This document shows, piece after piece, positions 1 to 7,220 of a stretch of 50,800 bases of DNA. The translations under genes were made by a program, and so were the position numbers. This DNA comes from Bradyrhizobium sp. YR681 (lineage in GTDB: Bacteria; Pseudomonadota; Alphaproteobacteria; Rhizobiales; Xanthobacteraceae): assembly GCF_000282615.1 (NCBI RefSeq), contig NZ_AKIY01000248.1:1-50800 (forward strand), given 5' to 3'. Each line of letters starts with the position of its first letter. Within the stretch, counting starts at the first letter, position 1. The notes under the pieces are model-generated. The model worked only from the letters and a program-made list of their open reading frames with translations. It made no database searches and was not told the DNA's origin.

Positions 1-86
1 CGTCATTGCGAGCGCAGCGAAGCAATCCAGAATCTTTCCGCGGAGGGACTCTGGATTGCTTCGTCGCTTCGCTCCTCGCAATGACG
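1..86. repeat. Intergenic palindromic repeat, copy 1
   Basis: The outer arms (CGTCATTGCGAGCGCAGCGA at 1-20 and its near complement ending TCGCAATGACG at 86) form a long imperfect stem, with AGCAATCCAG / CTGGATTGCT as an inner stem. A second full copy lies at 7131-7210 and a half copy at 30429-30459, always between genes. This is the appearance of the dispersed palindromes common in Bradyrhizobium genomes. It has no coding content. Confidence 0.8.
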
Positions 87-123
87 GGGGATGGAGCGGA
101 ATAAGACAAACAAAGGAAACGCC

Positions 124-732
124 ATGATCGAATTCTTCTTCGACTGCTCCAGCCCCTGGACCTATCTCGCCTTCCACAACATCCAGCCGCTGGCGAAAGA
201 GGTCGGTGCCGAGATCATCTGGCGGCCGATCCTGGTCGGCGGCATCTTCAATACGGTCAACCCCAGCGTCTATGCGCAGCGCGAGACGCCGGTGCCGCTG
301 AAGGCGCGCTACATGAAGAAGGACCTCGCCGACTGGGCGCGCTCGGCGGGGCTTGCAATCAAGATGCCGCCGACGGTGTTCCCGGTGAACAGCGTGAAGG
401 CGATGCGCGGCTGCATCTGGCTCGGCAAGGACATGGTGCCGTTCGCCACATCAGTGTTCGAGACCTATTGGGGCGGCGACAAGGATATCTCGCAGGACGC
501 CGTGCTTGGCGAGATCTGCAAGAGGGTCGGCATCGACGAGCAGAAGTTTTTCGCCGGCATCTCGGAGCAGGGCATCAAGGACCAGCTCAAGGCCAATACG
601 GAAGAGGTCGTCGCGCGCGGCGGCTTCGGCTCGCCGACGATCTTCGTGGGCAAGACCGACATGTATTTCGGCAATGACCGCCTGCCGCTGATCCGGGAGG
701 CGCTCAAGCGCAGCAAGGCGAGCGCGGCCTGA
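124..732 (+). CDS. 2-hydroxychromene-2-carboxylate isomerase-like DsbA-family protein
   Basis: The product is 202 aa and has the thioredoxin-fold/GST-kappa layout of the HCCA isomerase family. An N-terminal beta strand leads to the FDCSSPWTYLAF motif (around residues 5-16), where the Ser of SSPW sits at the glutathione-contacting position. A cis-proline segment GFGSPTIFVG lies near the C terminus (about residue 170). Family members isomerise chromene carboxylates in naphthalene breakdown or act as glutathione-dependent oxidoreductases, so the true substrate is unknown. The ATG at 124 was chosen because AAGGAAA precedes it at a good distance; an in-frame ATG at 91 has no such site and lies next to the repeat. 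Its stop overlaps the next start by one base (TGATG), so the two genes are translationally coupled. Confidence 0.85.
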   Translation: MIEFFFDCSSPWTYLAFHNIQPLAKEVGAEIIWRPILVGGIFNTVNPSVYAQRETPVPLKARYMKKDLADWARSAGLAIKMPPTVFPVNSVKAMRGCIWLGKDMVPFATSVFETYWGGDKDISQDAVLGEICKRVGIDEQKFFAGISEQGIKDQLKANTEEVVARGGFGSPTIFVGKTDMYFGNDRLPLIREALKRSKASAA

Positions 733-1709
733 TGGTGCGCGCTGTCGTCTGCCGCGCGCTCGGCGCGCCCGAAACGTTGCGGCTGGAAGAGTTTCCATCG
801 CGCGCGCTGAAGCCTGGCGAGGTGCGTGTCGCGATCCGCGCCGCGGGGCTCAATTTCCCTGACGTGCTGATGGCAGCCGGGGAATATCAGCTCAAGCCGG
901 AGTTGCCGTTCACGCCCGGCATGGAAGCTGCCGGCGACGTGACCGAGGTGGGCGCGGAAGCGAGAGGCGTGGCGGTCGGCGACAAGGTCATCGTGAAGAT
1001 GCGCCATGGCGCCTTTACAGACGAAGCCGTGGTGGCGCCTGCGCAGCTCACGCCGATGCCGTCGACCTTCGACTACGCGGAGGCTGCAACCTATCTCGCC
1101 GGCCACGGCACCGCCTATCACGCACTGATCGATCGCGGCCGCGTCGAGCCGGGCGAGGTGCTGCTGGTGCACGGCGCCGGCGGCGGTGTCGGCCTTGCCG
1201 CCGTCGAGATCGGCAAGATGCTGGGCGCGACCGTGATCGCGACGGCCTCCAGCGACGAGAAGCTCGCCGTCGCCAAGGCGCGCGGCGCCGATCATCTGGT
1301 GCGCTACGATCGCGAGCCGTTTCGCGATGCCGTCAAGCGCATCACCGACGGCCGCGGCGCCGACGTGGTGTTCGATCCCGTCGGCGGCGAGGTGTTCGAG
1401 AATTCGATGCGCTGCATCGCCTGGGGCGCGCGGCTGCTGGTGATCGGCTTTACCGGCGGCATCGGCTCGGCCAAGACCAACCTGCTGCTGATCAAGGGCG
1501 CCAGCGTGCTCGGCGTGCGCGCGGGCGAGGCGGTCCGGAAAAACCCTGTGCTCGGCGAGGTGCGCCTGAAGGCGCTGCTGCAATGGGCGGAGCAGGGCAA
1601 GTTGCGCCCGAACGTCTCGCACCGCCTGCCTCTGGAGAATTTTGCGCAGGCGATGCGGCTGTTGCTCGACCGCAAGGCGATCGGTCGCGTGGCGCTGGTG
1701 ATGGAGTGA
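732..1709 (+). CDS. NADPH:quinone oxidoreductase family protein (zinc-free MDR)
   Basis: The product is 325 aa, a normal length for zinc-independent medium-chain dehydrogenases/reductases of the quinone oxidoreductase type. The N-terminal GroES-like domain (about 1-120) includes the segment AAGLNFPDVLMAAG, and there is no structural-zinc cysteine cluster. The Rossmann domain carries the nucleotide motif GAGGGVGLAAVEIGK (around 150-165). Such enzymes reduce quinones or enones with NADPH in the cytoplasm. The start overlaps the preceding stop, so it shares a transcript with the HCCA-isomerase-like gene, and together they suggest handling of aromatic or electrophilic metabolites. The physiological substrate cannot be read from sequence. 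Confidence 0.88.
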   Translation: MVRAVVCRALGAPETLRLEEFPSRALKPGEVRVAIRAAGLNFPDVLMAAGEYQLKPELPFTPGMEAAGDVTEVGAEARGVAVGDKVIVKMRHGAFTDEAVVAPAQLTPMPSTFDYAEAATYLAGHGTAYHALIDRGRVEPGEVLLVHGAGGGVGLAAVEIGKMLGATVIATASSDEKLAVAKARGADHLVRYDREPFRDAVKRITDGRGADVVFDPVGGEVFENSMRCIAWGARLLVIGFTGGIGSAKTNLLLIKGASVLGVRAGEAVRKNPVLGEVRLKALLQWAEQGKLRPNVSHRLPLENFAQAMRLLLDRKAIGRVALVME

Positions 1710-1734
1710 CGGTGCCGTAGTGACGGTGCCGTAG
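1707..1734 (+). repeat. 14-bp tandem duplication spanning a stop codon
   Basis: TGACGGTGCCGTAG occurs twice back to back (1707-1720 and 1721-1734). The first copy begins with the TGA stop of the quinone oxidoreductase gene, so the duplication leaves the protein unchanged. Confidence 0.85.
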
Positions 1735-1820
1735 GGTGGGCAAAGGCGCGCAGCGCCGTGCCCACCACCTTTCAACGATAGCGAAAGAACGTGGGCACGC
1801 TTCGCTTTGCCCACCCTACG
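1730..1820. repeat. Inverted-repeat element between convergent genes
   Basis: CGTAGGGTGGGCAAAG (1730-1745) and its exact reverse complement (1805-1820) flank a spacer containing a second, nested GTGCCCAC/GTGGGCAC pair. It lies between the convergent quinone oxidoreductase and enoyl-CoA hydratase genes. Transcribed in either direction it would fold into a long hairpin and could act as a bidirectional terminator, but there is no clear T-run. The sequence type is common in Bradyrhizobium intergenic regions. Confidence 0.75.
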
Positions 1821-1835
1821 AGAGCTGTGAAAACG

Positions 1836-2726
1836 TCACTTGTATTCCCGCTCCGTCCACCACGGAAAATAATCCGGCATATCGCTGGACACCTTGTTCT
1901 TGAACTGCGCCGGCCGCTTCTCCAGGAACGACACCACGCCTTCCTTCACATCCTCCGAACGGCCGCGGGCATAGATGCCGCGGCTGTCGACCTTGTGGGC
2001 TTCCATGGGATCGTCGGCGCCCATCATGCGCCACATCATCTGGCGGATCAGCGCCACTGACACCGGCGCCGTCTTTGCGGCGAATTCTTTTGCCAGTGCG
2101 CGGGCGGTCGGGAGGAGATCATCAGGGGGGACCACTTTGCTGACGAGGCGCCCCGCAAGCGCTTCCTGCGCCGGGAAGACGCGGCCCGAATAGCACCATT
2201 CCAGCGCCTGCGAGATGCCGACGATCCGCGGCAGGAACCAGCTCGAGGCGGCCTCGGGCACGATGCCGCGCTGGGAGAACACGAAGCCGAAGCGGGCAGC
2301 ATCCGAGGCGATACGGATATCCATCGCGAGCTGCATGGTGACGCCGATGCCGACGGCAGGACCGTTCACCGCAGCGATGACAGGCTTGAGGCATTTGAAG
2401 ATGCGCAAGGTCACCTGGCCGCCGCCGTCGCGCACCTGCGGATCGCTGTAATCGACCTTGCCGTCGGCAAAGCGTTTCACCGGCCCGCGCCGCGCGTCGC
2501 GATCGAACGTATCTGCACCCGACGACAGATCGGCGCCCGCGCAAAAACCGCGGCCGGCGCCGGTGACGATGATGGCGCGGACATTGTCGTCCTTGTCAGC
2601 GGCATCGAACGCGTCGATCAGTTCGGCCTGCATCTGCGCGTTGAAGGCGTTGAGCTTGTCGGGCCGGTTCAGCGTGAGGGTGAGGATCTGCTCGGCGACC
2701 TCGTATTTGATCGTCTCATACGCCAT
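1836..2726 (-). CDS. Enoyl-CoA hydratase/isomerase (crotonase family)
   Basis: The product is 296 aa. Crotonase-fold landmarks are in order: NRPDKLNAFN near the N terminus, the oxyanion-hole segment GRGFCAGADLSS (about 65-80), the second oxyanion segment NGPAVGIGVTM, and RGIVPEAASSWFLP with the Glu expected for the catalytic base (about 165-180). It should add water across, or shift, the double bond of an acyl-CoA in the cytoplasm. The start ATG at 2726 is preceded by GGAAGGAAA at about 6 nt, a strong ribosome site. It is separated from the upstream amidase gene by a 170-bp palindrome-bearing gap, so co-transcription is uncertain. The chain-length preference cannot be inferred. Confidence 0.88.
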   Translation of the reverse strand: MAYETIKYEVAEQILTLTLNRPDKLNAFNAQMQAELIDAFDAADKDDNVRAIIVTGAGRGFCAGADLSSGADTFDRDARRGPVKRFADGKVDYSDPQVRDGGGQVTLRIFKCLKPVIAAVNGPAVGIGVTMQLAMDIRIASDAARFGFVFSQRGIVPEAASSWFLPRIVGISQALEWCYSGRVFPAQEALAGRLVSKVVPPDDLLPTARALAKEFAAKTAPVSVALIRQMMWRMMGADDPMEAHKVDSRGIYARGRSEDVKEGVVSFLEKRPAQFKNKVSSDMPDYFPWWTEREYK

Positions 2727-2767
2727 GGTGGTTTCCTTCCTTTGTTTCTTGCTCTTGATTTGTAGCA

Positions 2768-2891
2768 CGTCATTCCGGGGCGCGCCCTCTTGGGCGCGAG
2801 CTATGATGCGCAATTGCGCATCTGAGAATCCATACTCACGATAGTGGTTATGGATTCCGGGCTCGTCGCTTCGCGACGCCCCGGAATGACG
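2768..2891. repeat. Palindromic intergenic element
   Basis: CGTCATTCCGGGGCG (2768-2782) is the exact reverse complement of 2877-2891. The interior holds further short stems (GCGCAATTGCGC at about 2806; TCGCTTCGCGA near 2867). It occupies the gap between the amidase and enoyl-CoA hydratase genes and has no coding content. Confidence 0.75.
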
Positions 2892-2899
2892 GTAGATGT

Positions 2900-4321
2900 T
2901 TAGCGCGCCGGCGGCTTGGGCCAGGGCTTCTGCGGCCCGCGCAGGCCCTCGAACGCCTTGGCCATGCCGAGCACGCCGATATCGTCGAAGCGGCGGCCGA
3001 CGATCTGCACGCCGATGGGAAAGCCGTTGGCGTCGAAACCGCCGTTGAGGGAGACCGCAGGGTTCTCCGACATATTCCACGGCACGGTATAGCAGATGTG
3101 CTCGAACGGCCTCATGGGATCGTTGGTCGGCGAGGCCCATTCCGCGGGGTAGTTCACGTTCGGCGCGGTCGGCGAGATCAGATAGTCGAGCTCACAGAAC
3201 AGCTTTGCCGCAGCGTTGCGGATCGCCATGGTCTGGTTGAAGCCGCGGATGACATCGACGCCCGACAGCTTCGCGCCGGACTCGCCCCACTTGAAAATAT
3301 ACGGCAGCACCTTGGCCTGTTCGGCGGGATTCAGCTTGGCGAGATCGTCCCACATCCGCGCGCGCCAGAAATTATCGAGGCCATCGAGCATCTCGCGGGT
3401 CAAGATGCCGTCGACTTCCGTCACCACCGCACCGGCGGATTCGAACGCCTTCGCGGCCTTCACTGCAACGTCACGGACCGGCCGTTCTGCCGGCAGGCCG
3501 ACGCCGGCATCGAGCATCAACCCGATCCGCAGTTTGCGCGGCGACTTTTCCAGGCCCTTCCAGTTGAGCGGCTCGGCGGGCAGGCTCATGCCGTCGCGGC
3601 GGTCGGGTTTTGCGATCACGCTCATCATCAGCGCGCAATCGTCGACCGTGCGGGTCATGGGACCGGCGACGCGGCCGACATAGACAGGATCGATCGGCAC
3701 GCGGCCGAAGCTCGGCTTCAGCCCGACGAGGCCGCACCAGCCCGCGGGCAGGCGGACCGAGCCGCCGATATCGGTGCCGAGATGCAACGGACCATAGCCG
3801 GCCGCTGCGGCAGAGCCTGCGCCCGCGCTGGAGCCGCCGGGATTCTTGGAGAGGTCCCAGGGGTTGCGCGCGAGCGCGTGGAAGCTGGAGAGCCCCGAAG
3901 AGAGCATGCCGTAATCGGGCATCGTGGTCTTGGCGAAGATGATGGAGCCGGCCTCGCGCAGCCGCGCCGCGGGCGGGGCGTCCTTCTCGGCCGGCACAAG
4001 CTTGACGCTGGCGGCGCCCAGCGGCACCGGAACGCCCTTGGTCGCGATATTGTCCTTCACCGTCACAGGCACGCCGTCGAGCGCGCCTGATGGTTCGCCG
4101 CCGCTCCAGCGCGCGGTCGAGGCCTTTGCGGCCTCGCGCGCGCTGTCGGGATCGAATGCATAGAGCGCCTTCAGATGCGGTTCCCACGCAGCGACATGCG
4201 TGAGCACATCCTCCAGCACCTCGCTCGGCGAGAACTGTTTTGCCCGATAGCCCGCGATCAGATCGACCGCGGAGAGATCGTGCAGCGAGGTGACCGCCTC
4301 TTCGACGCTCTTCTTCTGCAT
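2900..4321 (-). CDS. Amidase (amidase signature family)
   Basis: The product is 473 aa and has the complete Ser-cisSer-Lys triad of the amidase signature family. The lysine lies in TVKDNIATKGVP (around residue 70-80), the cis-Ser in NPGGSSAGAGSAAAAG, and the nucleophile in the downstream segment DIGGSVRLPAGWCG (about 175-190). The enzyme hydrolyses amide bonds of carboxamides or small peptides in the cytoplasm. The start lies only 2 nt after the stop of the upstream M20 amidohydrolase gene, so both belong to one operon together with the M81 peptidase gene. In this setting an amide or amidated amino acid from imported peptides is the likely substrate (inference). A GatA role is unlikely because there are no GatB/GatC genes nearby. 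Confidence 0.9.
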   Translation of the reverse strand: MQKKSVEEAVTSLHDLSAVDLIAGYRAKQFSPSEVLEDVLTHVAAWEPHLKALYAFDPDSAREAAKASTARWSGGEPSGALDGVPVTVKDNIATKGVPVPLGAASVKLVPAEKDAPPAARLREAGSIIFAKTTMPDYGMLSSGLSSFHALARNPWDLSKNPGGSSAGAGSAAAAGYGPLHLGTDIGGSVRLPAGWCGLVGLKPSFGRVPIDPVYVGRVAGPMTRTVDDCALMMSVIAKPDRRDGMSLPAEPLNWKGLEKSPRKLRIGLMLDAGVGLPAERPVRDVAVKAAKAFESAGAVVTEVDGILTREMLDGLDNFWRARMWDDLAKLNPAEQAKVLPYIFKWGESGAKLSGVDVIRGFNQTMAIRNAAAKLFCELDYLISPTAPNVNYPAEWASPTNDPMRPFEHICYTVPWNMSENPAVSLNGGFDANGFPIGVQIVGRRFDDIGVLGMAKAFEGLRGPQKPWPKPPAR

Positions 4322-4323
4322 TG

Positions 4324-5487
4324 CTAGCCCACCGGCATGCGCGTTTCGACGATGCGGGCGAACATGCTGGCGCCGATCGGCAGGATCTTGTCGTCGAGCA
4401 CGAAGCCGGGATTGTGCACCGGCACCTTGCCGTCATGGCCGACCCAGAAATAGGCGCCGGGAATGGTCTGCAGCATGTCGGCGAAATCCTCGCTACCCAT
4501 CTTCGGCTGGGCGCGGGTGATGACGTTGGCGGGGTCGACGATGGTGCGCGCGACGTCCTCGACGACCTTGGACTGCTCGACCTGGTTGATCAGCACGTCG
4601 AAAGTGTCGCGGATATCGACGTCGATTACGCATTGATATGCGGCCGCGATGCCGGCGCTGATCGTGCGAATGCGTTCGGCGATCAGAGTGCGGACTTCCT
4701 TCGAGAAGGTGCGGATGGTGCCGCAAAGATGCGCGTCACCGGGAATGACGTTGTAGGCGGAGCCCGCATGGATCTGGGTGATCGACACGACGGCGGCCTG
4801 CAGCGGCTCGACGTTGCGGCTGACGATGGTCTGGATCGCCTGCGCCAGCGTGGTCGCGATGATCACCGCGTCCTTGGAGCGCTCGGGCATCGCGCCATGC
4901 GCGCCGTAGCCGGTGATGCGGAGATCGAAGAAGTCGGCGCTGGCCATCGCGGGCCCGGGCAGGATCGCGATCTCGCCGTGGTTGAGATCGGGCGCGTTGT
5001 GCAGGCCGTAGAGCTCGTCGCACGGGAACTTCTCGAACAGCCCGTCCTTGATCATGGCGCGGGCGCCGCCGAGGCCTTCCTCGGCCGGCTGGAAGATCAG
5101 GTGCACGGTGCCGTCGAAGTTCCTGGTTTCCGCGAGGTAACGCGCGGTGCCGAGCAGCATGGTGGTGTGGCCGTCATGGCCGCAGCCGTGGAAGCGGCCG
5201 GGGATCTTCGAGCTCCATTTCAGATTGGTGTTCTCTTCCATCGGCAGCGCGTCCATGTCGGCGCGAAGCCCGATGCGCTTGCTGCCCGAGCCCTTGCCCT
5301 TGATGACGCCGATCACGCCGGTGCCGCCGAGACCGCGATGCACCTCGATGCCCCAGCTTGTCAGCTTGTCGGCGACGATGCCGGAGGTGCGTACTTCCTC
5401 GAAGCCGATCTCGGGATGGGCGTGGAGGTCGCGCCTGATGGCGGTGAGTTCGTCGGCATAGCCGTCGATGCGTTCGAGCGTGGGCAT
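4324..5487 (-). CDS. M20 family amidohydrolase (hippurate hydrolase/aminoacylase type)
   Basis: The product is 387 aa. Metal-site motifs of the M20D subgroup are in place: DLHAHPEIGFEE near the N terminus, GLRADMDALPM, GCGHDGHTTMLLG and QPAEEGLGGA, the last carrying the catalytic Glu pair. The C-terminal GSEDFADMLQTIPGAY is also typical. Family members remove N-acyl groups from amino acids or cleave simple dipeptides. The ATG at 5485-5487 (protein MPTLERIDGY) was chosen because everything upstream in this frame belongs to the neighbouring gene's region; CAGGA lies about 6 nt before it. It sits 14 nt after the M81 peptidase gene and 2 nt before the amidase gene. Confidence 0.9.
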   Translation of the reverse strand: MPTLERIDGYADELTAIRRDLHAHPEIGFEEVRTSGIVADKLTSWGIEVHRGLGGTGVIGVIKGKGSGSKRIGLRADMDALPMEENTNLKWSSKIPGRFHGCGHDGHTTMLLGTARYLAETRNFDGTVHLIFQPAEEGLGGARAMIKDGLFEKFPCDELYGLHNAPDLNHGEIAILPGPAMASADFFDLRITGYGAHGAMPERSKDAVIIATTLAQAIQTIVSRNVEPLQAAVVSITQIHAGSAYNVIPGDAHLCGTIRTFSKEVRTLIAERIRTISAGIAAAYQCVIDVDIRDTFDVLINQVEQSKVVEDVARTIVDPANVITRAQPKMGSEDFADMLQTIPGAYFWVGHDGKVPVHNPGFVLDDKILPIGASMFARIVETRMPVG

Positions 5488-5501
5488 GTGGTCCTGTCCG
5501 G

Positions 5502-7007
5502 TTAGCGTGAGGGGGGATTGAAAACGGGGCCGTTCGGCTTGATGCGGATGCCCGGACGCAGGCGCGTCCAGGGCAGCGAAGCGGTGTCGGCCGGCATCGC
5601 GCCGGGCGCGGCGCAGATCATCAGCTTCTCCGCGATCGGCTCGAAATCGGCGCGGAAGTGCACCGAGCTCTTGTTGACCAGAATTTTTTGTTCGGTCGGC
5701 TCGACGCCGACGTAACGATACATCGCCTGGTCGGCGAGTTGCGCCTTGTGCGAACTCACGACCACACGGACATCGCCGATGCGCAGGCACGCGGAGGGGC
5801 CCATCTCCATCTCGCGGCCGCCGTAATAGGGGCCGGTCGCGATGAAGCGGCCATCGGAGAGGTTTTCGACGACGAAGGTCCCGCGGTAGGGCTCGTCGCC
5901 GGGAATGCCGGACTTGCCGCCGAGCGACAGCGTCACGGTGGCGCCGACGCCGGCCGCATGCGCGGCCTTGGCAGATTCCGGGTCGTAGATCGCGCCGGTC
6001 GCAGCGCTCGCCTTGTTGCGCACCAGCGCACGCAGCATGCCGGTCGTGTCGGAGTCGCCGCCGGCGCCGGGATTGTCCTGGGTGTCGGCGATGATGATCG
6101 GCTTGTTCGCGCTCTTCGCCAGTTCCATGGCGTGGCGCACGCCATCGTCGGGGGACCAGATCTTGCCGTCGAAATCGTCCTCGTGGTTTTCGATCAGCTT
6201 GACGATCGCGTCCGCCGCGCGGTCGGCGTCCGCTTGCGTCTTGCCATAGGCGAACACGCTCGGCCCGCAATCGCGGAAATCGGCGGCCGGGAAGCCCGGC
6301 GCGAACGACAGCGTCGGAACCGTGTCGCTTTCGAGCGCCGCGAGCTTTTCGTAGATGCCCTTGGTGGGAAAGTCGTTGGTGCACTGCCAGCTGATCGCGA
6401 TCAGGAACGGCAATTGCCGGAACGATTTTGCAAAGCGCTGCTTCGTCTTCAGCAGCAGTGCGAGATGCCTTGCCGAGGCGCGGCCGGTCTCGGCCATGTC
6501 GACATGCGGATAGGTGCGGTAGGCGATCAGCGCGTCCGCATGTTCCATCATCTCGGGTGTGACGTTGGCGTGCAGGTCGAGGCTCGCGACCAGCGGAACA
6601 TCCTTGCCGATGACGCGGCGCACGCGTGCCAGAATCTCGCCTTCGCCGTCGTCGAGATGCTCGGTCACCATCGCGCCGTGCAGGTCGAGATAGACCGCAT
6701 CGATCGGCCCGGCGGCTGCGATGCCGTCGACCATGACCTTCACGATGCGTTCGAAGGCGTCCTTGGTGACATGGGCCGACGGGCTCGCGGCGCAGGCGAT
6801 CGTCGGAACCAGTTCCCAGCCATTGGCTTCGGCGCTGTCGACGAAGCCGGCCAGCCCGACATTGATGCGCCGCATGACCTTCAGCACATCGGCGCCTTGC
6901 GTCATCGCAGGCCAGCCGCCGCCATGCTGGAAGTCGGCGAACGTCGCCTTCGTCGGCGCGAAGGTGTTGGTCTCGTGCAGGAAGCCGCCGACGGCGATAC
7001 GTGTCAT
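5502..7007 (-). CDS. M81 family metallopeptidase (MlrC / microcystinase C type)
   Basis: The product is 501 aa. MlrC-family landmarks are visible: GGFLHETNTFAP at the N terminus, DLHGAMVTEHLDDGEG (about 105-120), SLDLHANVTPEM, YPHVDMAETGR and DTQDNPGAGGDSDTTG (about 300-315), with the Asp/His residues expected to hold zinc. MlrC itself cleaves linearised microcystin and its tetrapeptide. Homologues are widespread in soil bacteria and probably cut other unusual peptides. The start is ATG at 7007, with an in-frame TTG directly before it as alternative. The gene is downstream of an oligopeptide importer and upstream of M20 and amidase genes, which fits intracellular digestion of an imported peptide. 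Confidence 0.88.
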   Translation of the reverse strand: MTRIAVGGFLHETNTFAPTKATFADFQHGGGWPAMTQGADVLKVMRRINVGLAGFVDSAEANGWELVPTIACAASPSAHVTKDAFERIVKVMVDGIAAAGPIDAVYLDLHGAMVTEHLDDGEGEILARVRRVIGKDVPLVASLDLHANVTPEMMEHADALIAYRTYPHVDMAETGRASARHLALLLKTKQRFAKSFRQLPFLIAISWQCTNDFPTKGIYEKLAALESDTVPTLSFAPGFPAADFRDCGPSVFAYGKTQADADRAADAIVKLIENHEDDFDGKIWSPDDGVRHAMELAKSANKPIIIADTQDNPGAGGDSDTTGMLRALVRNKASAATGAIYDPESAKAAHAAGVGATVTLSLGGKSGIPGDEPYRGTFVVENLSDGRFIATGPYYGGREMEMGPSACLRIGDVRVVVSSHKAQLADQAMYRYVGVEPTEQKILVNKSSVHFRADFEPIAEKLMICAAPGAMPADTASLPWTRLRPGIRIKPNGPVFNPPSR

Positions 7008-7130
7008 CAACTCAAGTCCGGGCGATTGAAAGTGCGCGACGTTAGCCTTGGCTTCGCGAGGAGAGCAAGGCGAGAGGCCATCGCGCCGCGCATGGCCTCA
7101 AGCTGTTTTGGGAATGTGTGCCGCGCACAC

Positions 7131-7210
7131 CGTCATTGCGAGCGCAGCGAAGCAATCCAGAGCCTTTCCGCAGAGGGATTCTGGATTGCTTCGCTGCGCT
7201 CGCAATGACG
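7131..7210. repeat. Intergenic palindromic repeat, copy 2
   Basis: This is a more regular copy of the 1-86 element. CGTCATTGCGAGCGCAGCGA (7131-7150) pairs with its reverse complement ending at 7210, and the inner arms are AGCAATCCAGA / TCTGGATTGCT. It lies in the 213-bp gap between the DppDF ATPase stop and the M81 peptidase start, so it could terminate or process the operon transcript there. Confidence 0.85.
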
Positions 7211-7220
7211 AGGGATGGAC

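Noticed and set aside
465..1814. Long minus-strand open frame (449 codons) opposite the HCCA-isomerase-like and quinone oxidoreductase genes
   Set aside because: It is a high-GC antisense shadow: His/Arg/Ala-rich with no domain and it overlaps two well-supported genes.
5658..7208. Plus-strand open frame of 516 codons opposite the M81 peptidase gene
   Set aside because: Antisense shadow with no recognisable domain; the opposite frame has complete MlrC motifs.
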